From Gammaproteobacteria bacterium (GTDB lineage Bacteria; Pseudomonadota; Gammaproteobacteria; UBA6429; Thiohalophilaceae): DNA of 6,603 nt. Location of the stretch: positions 1 through 6,603 of the forward strand of contig JAOUOK010000098.1 of NCBI GenBank assembly GCA_029880425.1. The letters are read 5' to 3'. Below, one piece after another: positions 1 through 6,603 of the stretch. Position numbers and translations under genes: made by a program. Within the stretch, counting starts at the first letter, position 1; each line of letters opens with the position of its first letter. A model generated the notes under the pieces. The model did not search any database, was not told the origin of the DNA, and was given only the letters and a program-made list of their open reading frames with translations.

Positions 1-2071
1 GCTTGACGAGTCTCGCGGCAAGTTACAGGACATTCGTGGTCGTAGTGCGTCACTTGAAGCTTTACAACAGGCAGCATTGGGTAAAGAAGAAGGTGTTGTT
101 ACGCAATGGTTGAACAATCAACATCTCCAGGATGCGCCTCGTTTAGCCGAAGAACTGGATGTTGAAACAGGTTGGGCGAAAGCCGCTGAATGTGTTTTAG
201 GTGAACATCTTGAAGCTGTTTGTGTTGATGGTGTTGATCCCTTAGCCGATGTTCTGGAAAACTTTGATGAAGGCACGTTAACCTTATTTGATACGAAGAT
301 TGAATCAGCTGGCGAATCTGTCCAGGCTGATACACTTGAAAGTAAAATCAAAGCACCATGGAAATTAACCAGCCTGTTAAAAGGAGTGTTAACGGCTGAA
401 AACTTACAACAAGCATTATCAATGCGCGCCAGCTTGTCAGATGTTGAATCAATCGTCACACGTGAAGGAATCTGGTTAGGCAAAAATTGGTTACGCGTCG
501 CTCGTGATAAAGATGAAAAAGCGGGTATTTTACAACGTGAACAAATATTAAAAGTACTCTCTGTAGAAACCAGTGAGTTACAAGCCGCAGTTTTACAAAC
601 ACAGCAACAACTTGAAACTGAACGTGAGCAACTGAGTACGGCTGAAATGGATCGTGACAGTAGCCAGTCAACGATTAACCAGTTAACACGCCAACGTGCA
701 AATCGTCAGTCAGACCTGAGTGCTCGCCAGGCACGGCTGGAACAGATGCAGACACGTCAGCAAGAACAGCGTCGTGAAGCTGAAGAAGTGCGTCAGCAAA
801 TTGAAAAAGATAATAACGATCTTGCTATTTCACGTAAAAAACTCGAAGTTGCTTTAGAAGAAATGGCCAAACTTGAAGGCCAGCGTTCTGAATTACAGCA
901 ACGTCGTGAAACTTGCCAGGAAAACTTAACAGTAAAACGTGAACAGGCACGTGTTGATCGTGATGCGGCACATGAAATCAAGGTACGCATCGAAACCTTA
1001 CGTGCTGAATCAAATTCAACAGAGCAAGCATTAGAACGTATGCAAGATCGTCAAAAGCAACTTGCTGAAAGACGTGATGAATTACAAAGTGCAGCAGCAG
1101 AAAGTGATGCGCCAATCGAGGAAATGAGTAAAGAGCTGGAAACCTTCCTTGCGACACGTATTAAAGTTGAAGAAGAACTGACGCAAGCCCGGACTGCAGT
1201 TGAAGCCATTGATCATCATATGCGTGAACTTGAAGAAGCGCGTAGCGGAGCTGAAAATAGTGTCCAGGAAGTACGTAGTGGACTGGAATCTATCCGTATT
1301 GGCTGGCAGGAAGTCAAAGTTCGCAGGCAGACTTTAGAAGAAGCCATTAATGAAACGAAATTTGAATTAAAAACGTTAATTGATGAAATGCCGGAAGATG
1401 CAAGTGAGTTTGCATGGGAACAAAGCGTTGATGACCTGGAACAGAAAATTCAGCGTCTTGGCCCTATAAACCTGGCTGCCATTGAAGAATACGAGCAGGA
1501 AGCTGAACGTAAAAAATACCTGGATGAGCAGGATAAAGATTTAACCGATGCATTAACTACATTAGAAAATGCCATTGCTAAAATTGATTCTGAAACAAGA
1601 ACACGTTTCAAGGAAACTTTTGATAAAGTAAATAGCGGAGTTAAAGAATTATTTCCACGTTTATTTGGTGGTGGTCATGCCTACCTTGAATTAACCGATG
1701 ATAATTTACTTGATGCAGGTGTCACAATCATGGCGCGTCCGCCCGGTAAACGTAACAGCACGATTCACTTACTGTCTGGTGGTGAAAAAGCATTAACAGC
1801 CGTTTCTCTGGTATTCTCAATATTCCAGTTAAACCCGGCACCATTCTGTATGCTTGATGAGGTTGATGCACCTTTGGATGATGCTAATGTTGGTCGCTTC
1901 TGTGATATGGTTAAATATATGTCAGATAAAACACAGTTTATTTTCATTACACATAACAAGATAACAATGGAGATTTCTCAACATCTTACGGGTGTAACAA
2001 TGCATGAACCGGGTGTTTCCCGTCTTGTAGCTGTTGATGTTGAAGCTGCTGCCGAACTGGCTTCTGCTTAA
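1..2071 (+). CDS. smc: Chromosome segregation ATPase Smc, C-terminal part (5' end outside window)
   Basis: Smc forms the ring-shaped dimer at the core of the bacterial condensin, which compacts and segregates the chromosome with ScpA and ScpB. The reading frame is open from the left edge (first full codon at base 2), giving 689 residues; the TTG at 77 is an internal Leu codon, not a start. In fragment numbering, residues about 25-165 are the hinge, preceded by a Smc-typical SLEALQQAALG stretch. Residues about 180-475 are Glu/Gln/Arg-rich returning coiled coil. RLGPINLAAIEEYE (485-498) marks the join to the head. The head half carries the ABC signature LLSGGEKALTA (590-600), Walker B with FCMLDEVDAPLDD (615-627) and an ITHNK switch-histidine segment (649-653). 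Family members are about 1,160-1,170 residues, so roughly 475 N-terminal residues, including Walker A, lie upstream. No frameshift is seen. The smc-zipA-ligA order is the known gammaproteobacterial arrangement. Confidence 0.97.
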   Translation, partial: LDESRGKLQDIRGRSASLEALQQAALGKEEGVVTQWLNNQHLQDAPRLAEELDVETGWAKAAECVLGEHLEAVCVDGVDPLADVLENFDEGTLTLFDTKIESAGESVQADTLESKIKAPWKLTSLLKGVLTAENLQQALSMRASLSDVESIVTREGIWLGKNWLRVARDKDEKAGILQREQILKVLSVETSELQAAVLQTQQQLETEREQLSTAEMDRDSSQSTINQLTRQRANRQSDLSARQARLEQMQTRQQEQRREAEEVRQQIEKDNNDLAISRKKLEVALEEMAKLEGQRSELQQRRETCQENLTVKREQARVDRDAAHEIKVRIETLRAESNSTEQALERMQDRQKQLAERRDELQSAAAESDAPIEEMSKELETFLATRIKVEEELTQARTAVEAIDHHMRELEEARSGAENSVQEVRSGLESIRIGWQEVKVRRQTLEEAINETKFELKTLIDEMPEDASEFAWEQSVDDLEQKIQRLGPINLAAIEEYEQEAERKKYLDEQDKDLTDALTTLENAIAKIDSETRTRFKETFDKVNSGVKELFPRLFGGGHAYLELTDDNLLDAGVTIMARPPGKRNSTIHLLSGGEKALTAVSLVFSIFQLNPAPFCMLDEVDAPLDDANVGRFCDMVKYMSDKTQFIFITHNKITMEISQHLTGVTMHEPGVSRLVAVDVEAAAELASA

Positions 2072-2089
2072 ATTAATACATAAACTATA

Positions 2090-2121
2090 TTTCTTCTCCT
2101 TAATAGTTAATGGAGAAGGGA
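2090..2121 (+). other. Hairpin in the smc-zipA intergenic gap
   Basis: CTTCTCC (2093-2099) pairs perfectly with GGAGAAG (2112-2118). Inside it TTAA (2100-2103) can pair with TTAA (2107-2110), leaving a TAG loop and one bulged T at 2111. Outside it, two T-G wobbles and one T-A pair extend the stem to 2090 and 2121. It begins about 20 bases after the smc stop codon. No run of T follows on the plus strand, so it does not fit a classic intrinsic terminator. It could be an mRNA stability or processing element, or a weak attenuator. The structure is directly visible; the role is inferred. The rest of the 107-base gap is AT-rich, and I see no convincing promoter in it. Confidence 0.55.
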
Positions 2122-2178
2122 CAAGATAAAGAAAATAATAATCTCTGAATTTATAACTCTTTTAACCAGGCATACAGT

Positions 2179-2931
2179 ATGGATTCATTACGTGTAACCA
2201 TTGCCATAATCGGATTTATTATCGTAATGGGAATTTATTTAAAATTCCGCTCATCTGATGACGATTTACTCTTTTGGTTAAAAAAGAAGTTGAACCCTGA
2301 TCTCAATACTGTAGCCGATAATATATCAACGTCAGATGATGATTTGATTCCTGTATTAACCCCGATAGATGATGAACCTGATTCAAGCGACTTTGAAGTG
2401 TTAAGTCAGATAATATCAGGCCGCGATCGTGTTGAAGAATATACCAGGCAACATGAACTTACCTTTAATGCAGTAGATAATGCATCTGAAACGGGGCCGG
2501 AGTCACTGTTAATTATACTTTATATTATGTCACCTAAAGGTCATGTCTTTACCGGTGAAGGGATTCATGCTGTCATGACTTCAGCCGGACTCACTCATGG
2601 CGAACATAAGATTTATCATTATATGCAGGATGGTCAGCCAGTATTCAGTATTGCAAATGCAATTGAGCCTGGTTTTTTTGAATTATCTCAATTAAGCAGG
2701 GTGGCAACTCCCGGGCTGGCTTTATTTTTACAATTACCTGGCCCAGTTGAATGTCGTAAGGCGTTAAATACGATGCTTGAAATCAGTCAACGTCTTGCAC
2801 AGGCCTTGACGGGTGAATTATGTGATGAAAACAGAAGTGTTTTAACTCAGCAAACTATTTCCCACCTGAAAGATAAAGTTGCCACCTATCGTTTAAAACA
2901 ACAGGTTGCTCAACGTCATAAACGTCACTAG
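2179..2931 (+). CDS. zipA: Cell division protein ZipA, FtsZ-ring membrane anchor
   Basis: ZipA is an inner-membrane protein that tethers FtsZ polymers to the membrane and helps recruit later division proteins. The 250 residues show the family layout. A very short N-terminus leads into one membrane segment (about residues 5-22, hydrophobic IIGFIIVMGIYL). An acidic cytoplasmic linker follows (about 24-105, with SSDDD, TSDDD and PIDDEPDSSD). The FtsZ-binding domain occupies about 108-240. In that domain, KIYHY (144-148), PVFSIAN (154-160), EPGFF (163-167) and TPGLALFLQLPGP (177-189) align by eye with the E. coli NIYHR, ALFSLAN, KPGTF and TPGVTIFMQVP segments. E. coli ZipA is 328 residues; the difference is mainly the linker, and the Pro/Gln-rich stretch is absent. 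The ATG has a weak AGG (2168-2170) 8 bases upstream. It lies between smc and ligA, as in Pseudomonas. Confidence 0.93.
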   Translation: MDSLRVTIAIIGFIIVMGIYLKFRSSDDDLLFWLKKKLNPDLNTVADNISTSDDDLIPVLTPIDDEPDSSDFEVLSQIISGRDRVEEYTRQHELTFNAVDNASETGPESLLIILYIMSPKGHVFTGEGIHAVMTSAGLTHGEHKIYHYMQDGQPVFSIANAIEPGFFELSQLSRVATPGLALFLQLPGPVECRKALNTMLEISQRLAQALTGELCDENRSVLTQQTISHLKDKVATYRLKQQVAQRHKRH

Positions 2932-2940
2932 ATTTTTTAA

Positions 2941-4956
<2,016 letters not shown>

Positions 4957-4984
4957 AATCGTATTTAAATAATACAGTACACAA

Positions 4985-5007
4985 AATAACATAACGTATA
5001 TGTTGTT
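4985..5007. repeat. AT-rich inverted repeat after ligA
   Basis: AACATA (4988-4993) and TATGTT (4999-5004) form a perfect inverted repeat around ACGTA. A wobble pair and two A-T pairs extend it to 4985 and 5007, for 9 pairs in total. The stem holds only one G-C pair and is weak as RNA. A moderately T-rich stretch follows from 5018, but with too many interruptions for a clear terminator. As DNA it could be a binding site for a dimeric regulator, since it sits at the upstream edge of a candidate promoter. Chance symmetry in AT-rich DNA is also quite possible. Confidence 0.3.
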
Positions 5008-5032
5008 AGTCCCTAAAATTGTTTTGTTTAAT
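5003..5032 (+). promoter_or_regulatory. Candidate sigma70-type promoter upstream of the 134-residue gene
   Basis: TTGTTA (5003-5008, four of six matches to TTGACA) and TTTAAT (5027-5032, five of six matches to TATAAT) are separated by 18 bases, within the accepted range. Initiation would fall near 5039, about 15 bases before the ATG at 5054, giving a short leader. It is the best promoter match I see in the 97-base gap after ligA, and would let the downstream genes be transcribed independently of smc-zipA-ligA. AT-rich DNA readily produces such matches, so this remains a prediction. Confidence 0.35.
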
Positions 5033-5053
5033 TATTAATATGGATAAACATCA

Positions 5054-5458
5054 ATGGCTGCTTATAAATCCAGGGTTATAGATAATATTATTTGTGATAA
5101 GGTGAGTGGGGAACTTGATGCTTCACTGGCAAGTGAATGGGTTGATAAGCTCGAAGAGCATGAAGCTCATTCAAAAATGACCTTACATCGGTTTCATGAT
5201 GTGCGTGATATAAATGCTGTTAATTTAAGTTTTGATAATCTATGGAGTGTTGCACAACGTCGTTTATATGCTTATAAATCCGGTCATGAGACCTTAGCGG
5301 CTTTCTGGGTGAGCACACCACTTAACTATGGTGTTGCAAGGATGTACCAGTCATTAACTGCCGGAACACCTTTTAAGATTGAAGTTTTTTATAATCTAAA
5401 TGAAGTAGCTGATTTTCTTGGAATTGAACAGGCAAAGCTGGAAGCTGTCGGTTTTTAA
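5054..5458 (+). CDS. Uncharacterised 134-residue protein, STAS/SpoIIAA-like pattern
   Basis: I do not recognise a named gene. The protein is soluble, with no signal peptide or membrane segment. Predicted by eye, strands and helices alternate: strand about 8-22 (ending in VSGELD), helix 23-36, strand 41-50, helix 60-77, strand 80-88 (LAAFWVST), helix 90-104, strand 107-114 (FKIEVFYN), helix 116-124 (NEVADFLGI). This order, the early VSGELD turn and the closing helix resemble STAS/SpoIIAA-like proteins, a fold used in regulatory protein-protein or lipid contacts. No catalytic motif is evident, and I cannot confirm a phosphorylatable serine equivalent to that of SpoIIAA. It begins 97 bases after ligA and ends 53 bases before the exporter ATPase gene. 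The ATG at 5054 has only a weak GGA at 5042-5044. Coding is supported by length, protein-like composition and placement between real genes. Function is unknown. Confidence 0.78.
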   Translation: MAAYKSRVIDNIICDKVSGELDASLASEWVDKLEEHEAHSKMTLHRFHDVRDINAVNLSFDNLWSVAQRRLYAYKSGHETLAAFWVSTPLNYGVARMYQSLTAGTPFKIEVFYNLNEVADFLGIEQAKLEAVGF

Positions 5459-5496
5459 TAGCATGGCTTAAATTGAAATAACGTTAGTTATAAAGT

Positions 5497-5504
5497 AAAA
5501 GGAA
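5497..5504 (+). promoter_or_regulatory. Shine-Dalgarno site fixing the TTG start of the ABC ATPase
   Basis: AAAAGGAA lies 7 bases before the TTG at 5512, a good ribosome-binding position. The reading frame has a stop codon at 5491-5493 and no ATG or GTG between it and 5512. The next in-frame ATG is codon 80, past Walker A. The TTG is therefore the only start that gives a complete ATPase. Confidence 0.75.
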
Positions 5505-5511
5505 CATCAGG

Positions 5512-6396
5512 TTGGCTTCAGACCTATTGCAAATCAAGAACCTGGTTAAACACTACCCGTCAGTAAAAGCTGTTAATGGCATTGATATAACCTTGCAAGC
5601 CGGAATTTGTTTTGGCCTGTTAGGACCTAATGGTGCAGGAAAAACAACCACGGTTGAAATACTTGAAGGGATTATTAAAGCCACTTCAGGTGAAATTTTG
5701 TATAAAGGTCAGCCACTCGGTGATCAGTTTCGTAAAGAAGCAGGAATTATGTTCCAGTCAACAGCTTTACAGGACTTTATCACCGTTCGTGAAACACTGG
5801 AAATGTTTGCTAAATTTTATCCGCAACAAGCTGACCTTGATGAGCTTGTTTTACGTTGTAATCTTAGCGAATACCTGGATCAGGATAACAGGCAATTATC
5901 GGGTGGGCAGCGTCAACGTTTACTTTTGGCTATAGCACTGGTTAATAACCCTGAAATCATTTTTCTTGATGAACCGACAACGGGGCTGGATCCCCAGGCT
6001 CGACGTAATTTCTGGGATTTGATTAATGATATAAAAGCGGAAGGTAAAACAATTATCCTTACTACACATTATATGGATGAAGCCTATATTTTATGTGACG
6101 AAATTGCAATTATGGATCACGGTAAAATAATTGCACAGGGAACACCTAAGACATTACTCCAGGACAATTTTAATGATGTGATCTTGCAATTACCTGGTTC
6201 CGAATTAAAAGATATCGATTTATCTGAATTTACTACGCATGAGCATGATGGTCTGATAGAAATTACTACCTGCGATGTTAATAATGTTATTGAAAAATTA
6301 TTAAAAAACAATGTTTCATTATCACGTTTACAGATTAGGCCGCGAACCCTGGATGATCTTTTCCTGGAGCTAACTGGAAAGGAATTGAGGGTGTAA
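5512..6396 (+). CDS. ABC-2 type exporter, ATP-binding subunit
   Basis: This is the cytoplasmic ATPase of a two-gene ABC-2 (CcmA/DrrA/NatA-like) exporter, energising the membrane subunit encoded next. In 294 residues it has every nucleotide-binding motif: Walker A GPNGAGKTT (38-46, K44), Q-loop Q82, signature LSGGQRQR (129-136), Walker B IIFLDEP (149-155) with catalytic E154, D-loop GLDP (158-161) and switch H186 in TTHYMDEA. After about residue 215 comes a C-terminal extension ending in RTLDDLFLELTGKELR (278-293), a tail typical of ABC-2 exporter ATPases. The start is TTG, supported by a strong AAAAGGAA. Only 3 bases separate its stop from the permease ATG, so the two form an operon. The substrate cannot be read from the sequence; drugs, ions, lipids and polysaccharides are all transported by this class. 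Confidence 0.93.
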   Translation: MASDLLQIKNLVKHYPSVKAVNGIDITLQAGICFGLLGPNGAGKTTTVEILEGIIKATSGEILYKGQPLGDQFRKEAGIMFQSTALQDFITVRETLEMFAKFYPQQADLDELVLRCNLSEYLDQDNRQLSGGQRQRLLLAIALVNNPEIIFLDEPTTGLDPQARRNFWDLINDIKAEGKTIILTTHYMDEAYILCDEIAIMDHGKIIAQGTPKTLLQDNFNDVILQLPGSELKDIDLSEFTTHEHDGLIEITTCDVNNVIEKLLKNNVSLSRLQIRPRTLDDLFLELTGKELRV

Positions 6397-6399
6397 TAT

Positions 6400-6603
6400 A
6401 TGTTTTCAGTAAAAAGATTTTTAGCATTGTTATCTACAAGAAATAAAGAATTCTTTCGTGATCGTTCATCGCTGAGTTGGAATATCCTGATGCCAGTATT
6501 AATCGTGGCGGGCTTTTCATTTGCCTTTACTGGCGATATCGGTAAACAGTTTAAAGTTGCCGTCATCAGTGAAAATTTTGCAACTAAAGCTGCAAAAGAA
6601 TTT
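6400..6603 (+). CDS. ABC-2 type exporter, permease subunit, N-terminal part (3' end outside window)
   Basis: The first 68 codons of the membrane partner of the preceding ATPase run open to the right edge. GAGGG (6387-6391), inside the end of the ATPase gene, lies 8 bases before the ATG and serves as the ribosome-binding site. The short cytoplasmic N-terminus (1-26) contains STRNKEFFRDRSSLSWN, like the stretch before the first membrane helix in ABC-2 permeases. One hydrophobic segment follows at about 28-44 (ILMPVLIVAGFSFAF). The next residues (about 50-68, KQFKVAVISENF) look like the start of an extracytoplasmic domain, as in ABC-2 permeases with a large loop between helices 1 and 2. The family assignment rests on this N-terminus plus the neighbour. 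The remaining helices and the substrate-defining part are not in the window. Confidence 0.85.
   Translation, partial: MFSVKRFLALLSTRNKEFFRDRSSLSWNILMPVLIVAGFSFAFTGDIGKQFKVAVISENFATKAAKEF

Noticed and set aside
77..79. TTG as the start of a 664-residue protein
   Set aside because: The frame stays open to the left edge and the preceding residues match the conserved Smc sequence before the hinge, so this is internal.
2118..2157. Promoter for zipA using TATAAC (2152-2157) as a -10 element
   Set aside because: No acceptable -35 at 16-18 bases; the nearest partial match is about 28 bases away.
4961..4975. GTATT-TAAAT-AATAC hairpin just after ligA
   Set aside because: Five mostly A-T pairs with no following T-run; too weak to call a terminator.
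5040..5081. Short upstream ATG frame overlapping the start of the 134-residue gene
   Set aside because: Only 13 codons with no ribosome-binding site; its Met codon is explained as part of the AT-rich leader.
6429..6437. TTATCTACA resembling a DnaA box
   Set aside because: A single copy with one mismatch, inside the permease coding sequence; no cluster or origin-like context.
6117..6566. 149-codon minus-strand frame opposite the exporter genes
   Set aside because: It is antisense to the well-supported ATPase C-terminus and permease N-terminus, and its translation has no recognisable motifs.

Overview
The window looks like chromosomal core DNA from an AT-leaning, non-enteric gammaproteobacterium. 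The first two thirds carry smc, zipA and ligA in that order and on one strand. This is a known conserved arrangement in Pseudomonas and relatives. ZipA is essentially restricted to Gammaproteobacteria. The presence of a true Smc rather than MukB argues against the enteric/Vibrio/Pasteurella branch. I cannot name a genus from the sequence alone.

Layout, all on the plus strand. Bases 1-2071 are the C-terminal roughly 60% of smc, cut by the left edge. Bases 2072-2178 are a non-coding gap holding one clear hairpin. Bases 2179-2931 are zipA, with a short, acidic linker. Bases 2944-4956 are a complete ligA, the NAD+-dependent DNA ligase. Bases 4957-5053 are an AT-rich gap with a weak inverted repeat and a plausible sigma70-type promoter. 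Bases 5054-5458 encode a 134-residue protein of unknown function with a STAS/SpoIIAA-like alpha/beta pattern. Bases 5512-6396 encode an ABC-2 type exporter ATPase that starts at TTG. Bases 6400-6603 are the first 68 codons of its membrane partner, cut by the right edge.

How they work together: Smc (chromosome compaction and segregation), ZipA (anchoring the FtsZ ring to the membrane) and LigA (sealing nicks in replication and repair) are chromosome-cycle housekeeping genes, probably co-transcribed at least in part. The second block is a two-gene exporter (ATPase plus permease, 3 nt apart) preceded by the small STAS-like protein. That protein may belong to the exporter transcription unit or stand alone; the sequence does not decide this.

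I found no RNA genes, mobile elements, CRISPR arrays or strong terminators, and no sign of a new biological system. The observations in Part 2 are modest: intergenic structures, start-site oddities and one unassigned protein.
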